64,000 nucleotides of DNA from Rana temporaria (lineage: Eukaryota > Chordata > Amphibia > Anura > Ranidae): positions 89,236,286 through 89,300,285 of the forward strand of contig NC_053490.1 of NCBI RefSeq assembly GCF_905171775.1, read 5' to 3'. Of the stretch, positions 52,785 through 64,000 are shown piece by piece. The notes beneath the pieces are model-generated. The model ran no database searches, was not told the origin of the DNA, and saw only the letters and a list, made by a program, of their open reading frames with translations. The position numbers were made by a program, and so were the translations under genes. Positions within the stretch are counted from its first letter, which is position 1; each line of letters begins with the position of its first letter.

Positions 52785-54038
52785 GCAGATATAACAATGC
52801 ATTTGATAGTATAATTAACAGACCAAAACAGAGCAAATGAAAGAAATTCATTATTGGGATTTACATTTGACTTTGAAGTTACTGTGTCATGCGGGATGTA
52901 TGGAGGCTGTCATTCCTGGCCCTTCTTTGAAAATACCAGTTGCTTGGCTGTGCCTGGTTTCAATAATTTGCAGTCTCAGAAACTTAGAGCATGTTGTAAA
53001 TTAGTGTAAGAACCTCTTTCTCTATACTTGTTTCAGGTAAGTGATTTATAAAGCACTCAAGCCAAAGAATCAGAATGGCAGCCATAGAACTAACATTCTC
53101 AGAGAAGTCAGCATATGTTCCTTATGACAGAGCCAATTTAAAGCAGACGTCTCAACCTCAAAACTCAGGACGTGGGGACATGGAGACATTGATTAGTCTC
53201 CAAGGTCACTTATCCACACCCCTTCCAATAATAACTATTAATTAGTAAGGTTGTTTATCACACAATGGGTTAATTGTGGGGAAAAAGTGGGGGAAGGGAT
53301 GGGACTCTACTGGTATTGATCAATCAACTTACATAAACCTTGCAACAACCCAAATTCTTCACTTATTTTTAATTTCAAGGAGTTTTTTAAAGTAGGATAT
53401 AGATTTTATAGGATACAAAACATAACCCTTACAAATATAGAAAAGTAACCAACATATGGGAGTGCATCAAAGTCATTAGAATTGTAGATGTATACATAAG
53501 ATCTCAAAGAGGGACAGCTGTGGAGGAGCAAGGGATAGAGGGACGTGAATCCAAAAGAGGGACTGTCCCTCCAATATTGACAGATTATGCCAATGGAAGT
53601 TGTTGGTGTCTGGATCAATTCCTCGTAAGAACTTACCTAAAAGTAGAAAAAAAAAAAAACGTAGAGAAAAGTATACATTTCAGTGAATTGCTACGTTTCA
53701 CAGACTCTCCATCCTTTGTAAACACTACACCATTGTGAATGATGTCACTTCCAGCTGGAGCTGTCTTGATCCAGTGTGAGGAAACCTGATTATTGTAAGG
53801 CTGACCTTAGGTTGTTTTATACACTCCAGAGAATGGGATGGATACTTTCAGGAAACATTTGTTGTGGATCATTGCCAAGAGAGTTATACTCCTAAGACCC
53901 TTGATGCTGAAAAATTAGGGGGGTAGATTTGGAGTATTCTGTAAAAAGAACTGTCTATAATGATTTGATTATTATGATGATATCATTTTAAAACAATATT
54001 GTTGTATTAGGAGCTTTTGGTAAAAGGTATATTATGTT
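52785..54038. other. Unassigned stretch
   Basis: No gene recognised. 53500-53575 (AAAGAGGGACAGCTGTGGAG) has words of the CATACCTCCCAAC repeat family. Confidence 0.4.
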
Positions 54039-54042
54039 TTAA

Positions 54043-55007
54043 CTGCTTGCCGACCAGCCGCCGCAGTTATATGGCGGTAGGTCGGCTCTGCTGGGCGAGA
54101 GCACGTAGCTATACGTCATCTCTCCCAGCAGCCAATAGTGGCGCGCGTGCACCCCCTGCTCGCTCCTGTCCCCCGCGCGATCACCGCCGTGTACCCGCGA
54201 TCGCTCGTTACAGAGCGAGGACCGGGAGCCGTGTGTGTAAACACACGGCTCCCGGTCCTGTCAGGGGAGAAATTCCTGACCGTCTGTTCATACAATGTAT
54301 GAACAGCGATCAGTAATTTCCCCTAGTGAGGCCACCCCCCCCCCCACAGTAAGAACACACCCAGGGAACATACTTAACCCCTTCCCCACCCCTAGTGTTA
54401 ACCCCTTCCCTGCCAGTGGCATTTTTATGGTAATCCAATGCATTTTTATAGCACTGATCGCTATAAAAATGCCAATGGTCCCAAAAATGTGTCAAAAGTG
54501 TCCGAAGTGTCCGCCATAATGTCGCAGTACCGAAAAAAATCGCCCATCGCCACCATTACTAGTAAAAAAATATATTAATAAAAATGCCATAAAACTACCC
54601 CATATATTGTAAACACTATAACTTTTGCGCAAACCAATCAATAAAGGCTTATTGCGATTTTTTTTAACGAAAAATATGTAGAAGAATACGTATCGGCCTA
54701 AACTGAGGAAAAAAATAGTTTTTTTTAGATCTTTTTGGGGGATATTTGTTATGGTAAATAAATAGTAAAAAAATATAATTTTTTTTCAAAATTGTCGCTC
54801 TATTTTTGATTATAGCGCAAAAAATAAAAACCGCAGAGGTGATCAAATACCACCAAAAGAAAGCTCTGTTTGTGGGAAAAAAAGGACGCCAATTTTGTTT
54901 GGGAGCCACGTCGCACGACCGCGCAATTGTCAGTTAGAGCGACGCAGTGCCGAATCGCAAAAAGTGCTCTGGTCTTTGACCAGCAATATGGTCCGGGGCT
55001 TAAGTGG
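54043..55007. mobile_element. TTAA element family C, copy 6 (reverse orientation)
   Basis: TTAA at 54039-54042 and 55008-55011. Ends are CTGCTTGCCGACC and GTCCGGGGCTTAAGTGG. Contains the family palindrome TTTTTATAGCACTGATCGCT near 54440-54470 and CCACGTCGCACGACCGCGC near 54905. Length 965 bp, very close to copy 2. Confidence 0.85.
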
Positions 55008-55011
55008 TTAA

Positions 55012-55263
55012 TGTTAGAAAACAAGTCAGAAACTTTGATGCCAATATTTTAAGGTGTCTTGTTTCTTCACTAAATAACTAAGTATTTCAAACCAAATAAT
55101 GATATATTTTATGCTTTATGCACACACGTGGTTCTCTGTCTTCTAGAGATACTCTGGAATAAAGTATATTTGTATACATTGTGGAGTAGTGTGGGTGATG
55201 TTGCAAGCACCGCAGGAGTGCCAGCAAGGAATGGAGCTTGTCCCAGCTCCTGTAGTCACTGAA
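55012..55263. other. Short unassigned spacer
   Basis: Nothing recognised. Confidence 0.4.
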
Positions 55264-55495
55264 AGAAAAGAGGAAAGATCCCTGGTGCCGCACATCCACG
55301 GAGTCCTATGGTGGTAATAGAGAGACAACCTTAGCCTGGGATCCTGCCAGGCCACGCCCCCAATGTGTTTCACTCTGCCCCCAAAGCTTAGTCATGTGGA
55401 GTGAAATGCGTTGGAGGCGTAGCCGGGCGGGAGCCCAGGGTGAAGTTGTCTCTTTCATACCTCCATAGAACTCAGTGGATGTGCAGCACCATGGC
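55264..55495. repeat. Hairpin-forming inverted repeat with about 100-bp arms
   Basis: The left arm GGTGCCGCACATCCACGGAG, GAGAGACAACCTTAGCCTGG and CACGCCCCCAATGTGTTTCA is matched inverted by TGAAATGCGTTGGAGGCGTA, CCAGGGTGAAGTTGTCTCTT and CTCAGTGGATGTGCAGCACC. The loop is roughly 20-30 nt around 55390. The arms are about 80-85% matched by eye. No terminal repeats or target duplication could be fixed. Confidence 0.7.
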
Positions 55496-55789
55496 TATTT
55501 ATTTGGCTTCAGGAATTATAAATTCAACATCAAAATAATGTAAAAGTATAAAACCATATTTTTGTTATTGTTACTGCATTGTTAAAATCCAATATTCACA
55601 AGATAAATGTGTTGGATTACAGGATATACATTTAAAAACTCAAAACATTCCCACAATATGCTGTTTAATATTTAGTCTATGACTGGGTATTTACATAAAT
55701 CGTGATAATAAGCTTTAATCCATCTACAGAGATAAACAAACAAACAAATTAAAATCATAAATCCAACTCACAACATATTAATGCTAAAT

Positions 55790-55872
<83 letters not shown>

Positions 55873-56069
55873 TATACTGTATGAGTATTAGAGCTAAACA
55901 GATAACCAGGGCCCCACAAACACATCAAGAACAGGGCAGCCTTCCAAGTATTCTCATATAATTATAAATACAAATAGGAAAATAGGACATAGGTATAATC
56001 TTTGAATCCATATATTGCCCATAAACCCAAAAAAGATGGCCAAAACATGAAATTCTAAATTCAGTCTGA
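55496..56069. other. AT-rich unassigned stretch with (AT)n tract
   Basis: No gene recognised. A long (AT)n microsatellite lies at about 55794-55865. Confidence 0.5.
55794..55865. repeat. (AT)n microsatellite
   Basis: About 33 AT dinucleotides followed by ATAATATATATATAC. Confidence 0.95.
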
Positions 56070-56117
56070 TACACTATATTACCAAAAGTATTGGGACACC
56101 TGCCTTTAAACGCACAT

Positions 56118-56724
56118 GGGGGTAGATCTAAGATACGCTACACCGCTGTAACTTACTTATCTAATGGGGGCGTGTTTTATGTTAATACGTCGTGACCTGA
56201 TGTAAACAACGTTTTTTTGGAACTGCGCATGCGCCGACCCTGGGGGTATCCCAGTGCACATGCTCGAAATTAAACCGGAACCCGCCAATGCTTACGACGG
56301 TGACGCCATTCTACGCAAATTCCTATTCGCAAACGACGTAAAAAATTCAAAATTGTACACGGGAAGGACGGCCATACTTAACATTGAGTACGCCTCAATA
56401 TAGCAGCTTTAACTATACGCTGGAAAAAGCCGAACGCAAACGATGAAAAAAAAAATGACGGGCCGACGTACGTTCGTGGATCGCCGTAAATAGCTCATTT
56501 GCATACTCGACGCGGATTTCGAAGAAAACGCCACCTAGCGGCCGCCGAAAAATTGCATCTAAGATCCGAAGGCGTACGAAGACGTACGCCTGTCGGATCT
56601 AGCCGAGATGCTGTCGTATCTTGTTTTGGGGATTCAAAACAAAGATACGACGCGGGAATTTTGAAATTACGCCGGCGTATCAATAGATACGCCGGCGTAA
56701 TTTCTTTGTGGATCTACCCCATGA
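56118..56724. mobile_element. Fold-back MITE, family B, copy 5
   Basis: The left end GGGGGTAGATCTAAGATACG and right end TTGTGGATCTACCCC are inverted. The flanking Tc1 sequence indicates a 2- to 3-bp duplication (AT or CAT), not TA. Contains ATTACGCCGGCGTATCAATA (from 56664) and GTACGTTCGTGGATCGCCGT. Confidence 0.7.
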
Positions 56725-56746
56725 ACTTTACTGGCATCCCAGTCTG

Positions 56747-57239
56747 AGGCCCCGTACACACGATAGAATCCATCCGCAGATAAATCCCAGCAAATGGGTT
56801 TCTGCGGATAGATCCTATGGTGTGTACACGCCAGCGGATCTGTTTCCGCGGAGAAATCTCCTCTGGGATGGATTCCAGCAGATCGGATATTTGCTGAGAT
56901 GCACAACAAATCCATCTGCTGGAATCCATTCCAACGGATGGATCCGCTCGTCTGTACAGACTTACCGGATCCATCCGTCCAAAGGGATTCCCCGCACGCG
57001 TCGTAATGATTTGACGCATGCGTGGAATTCCTTATATGACAGCGTCGCGCCCGTCGCCGCGTCATAATCGCGGCGACGGCGCGACACGTCATCGCCAGAG
57101 GATTTCCGCGCGGATTTCAATGCGATGGTGTGTACACTCCATCGCATAGAAATCTGCGGAAATCTTTGAGAGGATTTATCCGTGGAAACGGTCCGCTGGA
57201 CCGTATCCGCGGATAAATTCTCTCGTGTGTATGGGGCCT
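56747..57239. mobile_element. TA-type fold-back MITE, family A, copy 4
   Basis: The left end AGGCCCCGTACACACGATAG and right end TCTCGTGTGTATGGGGCCT are inverted. The right flank TA (57240-57241) and left flank TG (decayed TA) rejoin the Tc1 sequence. Inside are GATGGATTCCAGCAGATC / ATCTGCTGGAATCCATT arms. Confidence 0.8.
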
Positions 57240-57344
57240 TAGTCTGTAGGGTTCAATATTGAGTTGGCCCACCTTTTGCAGCTATAACAGCTTCAACTCT
57301 TCTGGGAAGGCTGTCCACAAGGTCTAGGAGTTTAGGAGTGTCCT

Positions 57345-57482
57345 GCTAGCGCACCGCTCCAGTGTGAAAGCCCTTGGGGCTTTTACACTGGAGAAACAGC
57401 AGCCGCTGTTTCAGGTCGGTTTGCAGGCGCTAATTTTAGCGCAATAGCGTCTGCAAACCGCCCCAGTGTGAAAGGAGTCTTA
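57345..57482. mobile_element. Short fold-back with CAGTGTGAAAG words
   Basis: CCGCTCCAGTGTGAAAGCCC and its inverted form GGGGCTTTTACACTGGAG are adjacent. GTTTGCAGGCGCTAATTTTA pairs with AGCGTCTGCAAACCGC. Probably a fragment related to the GGGCCCTTTCACAC family at 22326. Non-coding. Confidence 0.5.
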
Positions 57483-58397
57483 GGAAAGGAATAATCTGCA
57501 AACATCCACAAGAAATGTGTAGGCTACAGCAGCAATATAGGTAGCAATATCTGAAGTCAGGAAGGGAGGCATATTTACATACAATTCCCTGAAATGGTTA
57601 CATAAAGGCACATAGCATTTCATGAGGACTGTACACAGTTATTGCACACTTTGGAAAAAACGAAATGACAGATGCAAAGAATATTGTTCTTTTTGCCAAG
57701 TCAAATACCTCATCTGTGTATGGCACTAATCTATTCACTACTGTAAAACGTGGCTACATGCCTGTACAACTATATAATTATAATCACTAAATCCAGCTGC
57801 AAACATTCACTGCACATTGATGTTTATGCAGTCCACACAATCACATTCAACCTTTTCTGAATTTGGAAAAACTTTTTAGTATGTCAACTCATAATAAAAA
57901 ATAAGTGGATGTTTTAATTAATTTACTACCATAAGCCCCACTATGCAATCCCCTGAAAACAAAATATAAACCAATCTGGTGTATGTGCATATAATATCAC
58001 AGTAATGAAAGAGGGTTTGCCTGGGTTATTCGACTAAACTGTTTGTGAGTCACATCCCGAATACATATAGTAAAGACGTTTTTTCTCAATGGTGGGATTT
58101 TAAATGGCCTCAAACAGTAGTGTATGAAAATAGTTACAATTTTATTAACAAATACAAAAAGCTAACACATGATGAAACATCAAGCACAAAAATGGTTTGG
58201 ATAAAAACAAACATAAAGAATTGGGGATACATAAAAAAAAACAGCTGAGAGAGTAGCCCAGAAGCTGTCAACCGACAGAGCGTCCAAGAGCGTTTCAAAA
58301 AACACATGGTTTGAATCTTCTTCAGGGACTAAACTGGGCTCAGTGCTTTCAGAGCTGTGACTTGAATCTACAGTATGAACGTTTCACCAATCAGTGG
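57483..58397. other. Unassigned stretch
   Basis: No gene recognised. Around 58261-58345 the words AGCGTTTCAAAAAACACATG and TCTTCTTCAGGGACTAAACT are reminiscent of retroelement ends, but nothing firm can be said. Confidence 0.35.
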
Positions 58398-58405
58398 ATG
58401 ATGAT

Positions 58406-58917
58406 CAGGGCCGGCCTTTGGGGTGTGCGAGCTGTGCGGCCGCACAGGGCGCCATGAGCAACAGGGGTGCCGTGCGGCCATCACAGCTCGCAGAATGTGA
58501 GTCGCAGTCAGTTACTCACATGATCATCACAGGAGTCCGACTCCTATGAGTCACAGCAGCAGCCGCTGCCAGATACCCCTGCCCTGGGACTGGGTGAAGA
58601 GCAATGCATCGGCTGCGGCACCTGAAAAAAAAAATGGCTGCTGCCGGCCCCGACAGGCACACTGCGTCTAAGCGCTGGGCGGCGCCATTTTTAAATGCAA
58701 AGCCGCACCGTCCACCGAAAGGTAAACAGATAAACAGATAAAAAGAAAAAAGAAAAAGTATTTACTTTTTATAGCCAGCCTACACACAGAAGGGGAGGAG
58801 GATATAAGGGACCTCTTTGTGTATGTTTAGGTGACCAGGGGGCGAGGGGTGAAGATGGGGGGGGGGCACCACAGGATTAGCTTGCACAGGGCGCCTGAAC
58901 ACCTAAGGCCGCCCCTG
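58406..58917. mobile_element. hAT-type MITE, 512 bp
   Basis: Exact 8-bp duplication ATGATGAT at 58398-58405 and 58918-58925. The target is itself a short ATG repeat, so the edge is slightly ambiguous. Ends are CAGGGCCGGCCTTTGGGGTG on the left and the complement of ACCTAAGGCCGCCCCTG on the right. CAGGG termini fit hAT. The words GCACAGGGCGCC occur near both ends. No transposase. Confidence 0.85.
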
Positions 58918-58925
58918 ATGATGAT

Positions 58926-59703
58926 GCAAACAAAATAGAGAAGAGAGACGGTCCGTCGAGGCCTCATGAACCAAGAAAGCTCCCAAATGTTGAAGTGAGC
59001 ATTTCATACAGTGTATCCTGAGCCACTTGATTGGGCTGGAAACTGTCTTACATTTCTGAGAGCGTTGAGGGTGCGTTGCTCAATGACTAAACCGTCTCTG
59101 TGTTGCCGATGGACATAGAAGAACAGGTCTGTCCTCTACTACCGGTTGTGCTGTACGCTTACTCTTGTTTGGGAACAAACTATCGTCAGTAACAGTAAGG
59201 TAACCTTGTACAAATAACATAAACCAAATAAATTAAAAATTCATGCAATAAAGAAGTGACCAATAAAGAATAGTCCGTGATTCTGTGACCATTCTAAAAA
59301 GTGACACTTAAATCTGTGACAGTTCACGATAAATGTGCTCCTATAGTTAATCTATGAACATATTCCCAAAACCTTGTGATGTCCAACTGTGCCCCTTTTA
59401 GATCACACACTCACCAGAATGCTATGACCCATTTGTTTCTAAAGGGGTCTGGTGACATCTGGGCCCACGACTCTGCCTCCTGAAGGACTTCCCTCCCAGT
59501 AATGTCACTTTCTCCCTGTGGAGTGCATACTGACTCCGGGGTCGGAGCAGCGATGCTGGCGGATAATATCTATTGCTGGTTATACGAAGTGTCAGTTTTC
59601 AGCACATTTTAATGTTAGTGATGGGTTTTATTATTTAAGCATTTTATTCATAAATAAAAAAAAATTAAAAATGTGTTGCGCAATAATGGTGTATCTTAGT
59701 TTG
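58926..59703. other. Unassigned stretch
   Basis: No recognisable gene or element. Confidence 0.4.
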
Positions 59704-60012
59704 TCAACATTTTGAATGTGAAGCATTTAAGGGGCAACAGTGGTCTTTATGCCAGGAGGAATATCTCAGGAGTGTAGCGATGGCTCTGTGGGGTCGCTGC
59801 GTGTTTACACATCCATACATTTCACCCTGCTGGTCAGGCATCCATTTTAGCATACTTTCCCAGACAATGAATAGTCTCTTGCTTGTTTTTGTTGTTTTTA
59901 TTAGGGGATTAAACTTGGATGGGGAAAAGGGACATGGGATGCCCAGATAACGAATACTTCTTAGTAGAATAAAAGTAGTTGAGTCTAGATCTGAAAAGTC
60001 TCTTCCTCTGCA
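59704..60012 (-). pseudogene. Possible LINE fragment
   Basis: The minus strand is open for over 100 codons with a sequence such as SPSKFNPLIKTTKTSKRLFI and WESMLKWMPDQQGEM, faintly reminiscent of the post-RT part of L1-like ORF2. No catalytic motif is visible. It may be chance; it is adjacent to a family B fold-back end. Confidence 0.25.
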
Positions 60013-60160
60013 CATCTCCTCCAGCGCAGGCCGTCGTATCTTAGGCACGTTTAAGTGTATCTCAGTTTGAGAATACATTTAAACATACGACGGGCTTAGA
60101 TTCGGAGTTACGTCGGCGTATCTACTAATACGCCGGCATAACTCTTTGTGAATCTGGGCC
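60013..60160. mobile_element. Family B fold-back, end fragment
   Basis: Contains GTCGTATCTTAGGCACGTTT with its inverted form AAACATACGACGGGCTTAG, ACGTCGGCGTATCTACTAAT, and the terminal CTTTGTGAATCTGGGCC followed by TA (60161-60162). The other end is missing. Confidence 0.65.
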
Positions 60161-60162
60161 TA

Positions 60163-62884
60163 TGACTTTTTCAGGAGTTTACATGCTCTTACACCAAACG
60201 GGTATTTTGAGTGGAGCTTTCAAGCAGAAAAGAAACCTAAGTACCCAAAAACACGTGAAAAGGCATGCAAAAGCTCAGAAAAAAACACATAAAATATGAA
60301 AAGCGAGCTGAGGGGAGGGTTTGTGAAACAAAAAACATCTATGCTCAAAAAAAGTTAATAAAAAATGTGCAAAAAAGCACAAAAAAGCAAAAACTTCTTC
60401 AAGCTGAAATAAAAGCTCAAATGCCTGTAAAAGCAGCTATTTTGTTTGAGTTGCAGTGAGCATGAGCTCTAAATCGGAACTTCTAAAGCTTTTGCGATAG
60501 TTGCCAAGGTCATCGAGGGCTTGCATGTTCCACGCTCTTTGAATAATATCCCTAATCTCCTCAATAAACAGAAAACACAGGTCTTCTTTTCTCATTTTTG
60601 AAGTACTTCCTGTGCATTTTTTGGAGTTCATCTGCCGGATCCTCCAATGAAGGGCTGAACCAGGGCGATGTCAAACCTTTTATACAGTGTATCCTCTTCA
60701 TTTAAATTAGAATCCTTAGACTGGGGTGGATTCAATGGTCTTCGGACTTCCCTGTCTGATGGATCTGTGAGGCTGAGACCCGCAGAACTGACCCAGGGTG
60801 TTGGACAGGGGGTTGGATTTCAGCTTGAATGGATTTCAGTGTATACTGAAATGCTTTTTTCTGCCTCTTTATCCTTAGTTGCTTCACAGAAACATGCCTT
60901 GCATGCTGTCTTACCAGGAATCACCATATTGGGACAAGCCCAGCATCCACCTGGCTGGGAATGAGCGTGATCTAGAATACTTATCCCCACAATGGCATGA
61001 GCGTGAAGATCTGTGTCTCAAGTCTGACAAACTATCGAGAGAGAAAAAAAATTGTGATAAGAAAGATTAATAGTCACACAAGATATACCTTCCTATCAAC
61101 CCTATCTTCTATCTTAACTTGGGGTTGGCATAGTAATACACACTGCATGGAGAGGAAGAGAGCAGAAAACAGACCACTAGTGTGCAGGCCAAAAAATTAG
61201 CATGACCGGTTTAAATACCTAATTCAGCAGGGGCAGGAAGAAACAGGCAGCAGCAGCAAAAGTAGAAATGGAATCGTAGCAAGGCAGTAACAGACTGAAC
61301 CAGTCGCCGGTTTAAATCTAGTAGCAAAAGCATAGCTCCGCCCCCTCAAGTCTATATGTCGAGAAGGGTAGTGAAGCACTCTGCCCCATTTTGGAAAGGG
61401 TAACCTGTGCCACAAGGCTTAAAAATACAGCCCAGCCACACCAAAGCTGCCTTTGTCACCCCACGCCCCTTAGGAAGATGATTTACAGCTTCTTATTCTG
61501 CCCCAGGAACAGCATAGGAACTACCTGATGCAAGATGCATTTAGCAAATGGGCACAGGGACTTCACATGGACCATAGCAGCAGATGGGTAGCCCAAACTA
61601 TTAGCCTAACAAGGTAGGAGACATATCCTTATCCTGATCCTGAATGTACAGAGTGAGGGAGGAAAGGGAATGAACACCAAGGCTGGGAGGCTTTATAGTT
61701 ACTATTCAGGTGGCACATGCTCTATAACTGCTTTGCCACTAATTAAGTCATTGAGCAGTATCATTGAACCATCCCATTATCAGGTCGGTCCTTAACATTT
61801 TCAGACAGTTTTCTATATTAGTAATAAATTTAAAGTATTTTAATCTCATTCCAGCTTTAATTTAAAGCAAATATTTAAAATTGTTTAAACTATTACACAT
61901 AACATTTTTATTAATTGCTAAGTATTATTTTATACTAATGTTTGAGAAGCAGGGACTTCAAATTCCAAGTGATCTGGTTGTCTGCCAAAATATCTAAGTG
62001 GGTAATCTGTGTGAGAACAGAGATACAGTGGATCTTAAGGGAACACTGCTTTTCATGTTGTTCTCTGTGTTTAAATGGAGACAGAAATGCAAATTCACCT
62101 ATCAACCCTGTCCACCAGCTGAAATTTGAATCTGGGCTCACAGAGGAAGCGTCTGTTTCAATAGGAAGTAGAACCAAAATCTCCTACTGACCATTCACAC
62201 TGTTAGTCCCTCATTCTACGTACTGGGAAAGGTGAGGGAGATGTTTAGGCAGAACAAAAACATGTTTCAAAAAGGCAGTCCGGTATGCTGTGTTTAACTA
62301 TTAATTTCCTTGTAAAAACAGGTAGAAAAGTGCAGCACAATTAAGGAATCTTTTGTTTTATTTCCTGTTTTAAACTACAATATCTACTCTATTTTCTTCT
62401 GCCTGTAGGCAGGTTCCTAGCATTTTCCAAATCTCAGTCTCTCTGGTAAGGCCCTACAGAAGTACAGGGCCACCGAGGGGCCTATTATTTCAGTCCATAC
62501 CTGCCCTACAGCCAGGGCCGCTGATATATTATATTTCTTACTTGGGTCCAAGTTAAGGCTCTGACAGCCCAGTCAAACTAGTGGCACCATAAATCACAGT
62601 GGTTCAGGTGACCTGACGCCTGTTCCATAGAGGGGTCTGCTCTTTACTGCCCGGAGGATAATATCTTCCCCTGAGCCCTACCACTCCTCATCTAACCAGG
62701 TTAACACTGTGTGCATTGCACTGGACACCTTACATGCTTCAGCTCAGGTATTCAGGCATCCTCTTTGATGCAGTTGCTGATCTGCTGTCAGTTTTCAGTC
62801 TGGGTTCTCCAACAAAATCCAATTGAGTGTTTAACTTTTAACAGACCAATTAGGAGCAAATAGAGTTCATTATTAGTTTACAGA
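60163..62884. other. Unassigned stretch
   Basis: No gene or transposon boundary is recognised. 60220-60440 is purine-rich with repeated AAAAACAC / AAAAGCTCA words, and its 64-codon frame is low complexity. Confidence 0.4.
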
Positions 62885-63953
62885 TGTAGCACCCTGGTAT
62901 CTTACAAATTTAGTTTGCCAGGTAGTAATTGTTCTGGCTAGGAGATCCACTGATTTCCCCCTAACTCTGGAATTGCTGCACTTCTCTCTTCTGTCACTAG
63001 GTGGCATTGTAGCTGTGACATTAGATAAAACAAGGGCATAGTAATAACAGATCGTGAATTAATGGGGTGTCTCAGCCAATAGGCAAGGGTTTCGATAAGT
63101 CCCTTGGCCTGCTGGGAGAGCCAATTTATTTGGTTGGAGTTAGGTGATCAGGATTCTGTGCCACCTGGATGGCTGTCTGGGTGGACGTGTGTTATTTCGC
63201 CCTGGGCTGCTAGGCCTATCCCGGGGACACCTGGCTGCTAGACTGCCCGAGGCCTATCCAGGAGTAGGAGAAGCAGCATAGGGTTTTGACTGCAGGATTG
63301 GAGTACAACCGAGGTGGAAAAGTTCAGCCGGACGGGGAACCAGTTATGGTCGGAGGTAGAGGGGAAGCTATCGCCACTAAGGGACCATCCACCTTGTTAC
63401 TGGAGACTACTGTGAGTTAGCTGAAGCAAGTACCTGAGAAGTCGGTGAAGAAGTATGAAAGCATCAGCAAATGCCAAACCAGGGACCCAGCACGATAGCG
63501 GGGGTGACGCTTGAGGAATATACAGCAGGTTAGCTGTGGAAGAGCTCCGGGGATCCAGTGACGACTGGGATCTGGAAGTCTAGTGAGGAACGGGAAGCTC
63601 AGCGACTTTAGATCTACAGTGGGATACTGTTAGATAAGTAAAGGACTGTTCTGTGTTACCAAGAGTTATGTATAAGTACCATTAGTGACTGATGCAAGAT
63701 TAGTTGCCATAGGAGACAGCGGTCCTACCTATACAGAAGTGTTATCCGGCTGGAGGCCTTCCACTGTATAGCGGTCTACCTATAGAAGGAGTCTGCCAAT
63801 TATCATTGCATCTACTTAAGGGTGTCCTGGCCCTAACCCTTTCTCCCACAGTTCTGTTACGAGACATTAAATCTCTTGTTTGCATCCAAAAGTGACTAGC
63901 GCCCATCATTTCTTCTTGCATCACACCCACCATGCCTGGTAACCCACGCTACA
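62885..63953 (+). repeat. Probable LTR (TGTAGC...GCTACA)
   Basis: Begins TGTAGCACCCTGGTATC and ends CCCACGCTACA, about 1,069 bp. An ATTAAA poly(A)-type signal lies at 63867-63872, about 80 bp from the end, as expected for R-U5. The flanks ACAGA and AGGAA differ. It could be a solo LTR or the 5' LTR of an element running out of the window; only 47 bp remain beyond it, with no clear primer-binding site. Confidence 0.5.
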
Positions 63954-64000
63954 AGGAAGGATGTCAGCTCTCCCTAACCCTCAAGGTCACCATTAAGCCT

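Larger units (their letters stand above)
56072..57340. mobile_element. Tc1-like transposon end, split by two MITEs
   Basis: After TA at 56070-56071 comes CACTATATTACCAAAAGTAT, the terminal repeat of a common vertebrate Tc1 family. The sequence continues as GAACTTTACTGGCATCCCAG (from about 56722), then GTCTGTAGGGTTCAATATTG and GAGTTGGCCCACCTTTTGCA (57242 on), and is lost near 57340. The two gaps are filled by family B (56118-56724) and family A (56747-57239) fold-backs. No transposase coding region remains. Confidence 0.8.

Overview
The window reads as non-coding nuclear DNA from a large, repeat-rich vertebrate genome. The best guess is a neobatrachian frog. This rests on remembered resemblance of several families to frog repeats: TTAA-flanked elements ending CCACTTAAGCCCCGG, GGCCAGATCCACAAA fold-backs, CR1, Tc1 and Tx1/L1-type LINEs, and a Tf1/sushi-type chromovirus. 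No host multi-exon gene, tRNA, rRNA or CRISPR array was recognised. Nearly every long reading frame belongs to a mobile element or is an accident inside one.

Layout. 0.65-6.03 kb: one minus-strand L1/Tx1-like LINE broken into five pieces by four DNA transposons, one of which carries a further insertion; most target-site duplications (TTAA or TA) are visible. 6.97-10.3 kb: a hAT element carrying a 36-bp minisatellite, a second hAT-like element whose 24-bp minisatellite is split by a CR1 fragment, and a TA-flanked fold-back. 11.15-11.74 kb: a processed, polyadenylated retrocopy of a histone H2B-like gene. 12-17.1 kb: a TTAA element, a Tc1 transposon interrupted by a fold-back, and another fold-back of the same family. 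18.5-24.7 kb: further fold-backs.

24.7-34.7 kb holds the main item. A nearly complete, apparently very young Penelope-like element (PLE) sits inside a fold-back element, which itself sits inside a TTAA element. The PLE has an 8-bp target duplication and two 2,573-bp direct repeats that look almost identical. Each repeat carries a hammerhead-ribozyme motif. An RG-rich ORF1 overlaps an RT plus GIY-YIG ORF2. ORF2 has no ATG ahead of its conserved start, and a CCCTTTA heptamer with a downstream hairpin lies just after the last stop in its frame, suggesting -1 frameshifting. The hammerheads would cut a 6,218-nt monomer.

35.69-40.69 kb: a minus-strand Ty3/gypsy chromovirus with LTRs, CCCTT duplications, gag, RT, RNase H, integrase and chromodomain. 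It shows signs of Tf1-like self-priming: 11 nt just after the 5' LTR are complementary to 11 nt inside the LTR, which begin about 30 nt downstream of a TATA box. It lacks a protease domain and gag is frameshifted.

41-64 kb: three probable LTRs (one with a TTAA element in its TATA region, one with a 45-bp minisatellite), more TTAA elements, Tc1 ends, TA-type fold-backs, a second clear hAT element and two long (TA)n tracts. Boundaries, duplications and motifs were read by eye; family names are by resemblance.
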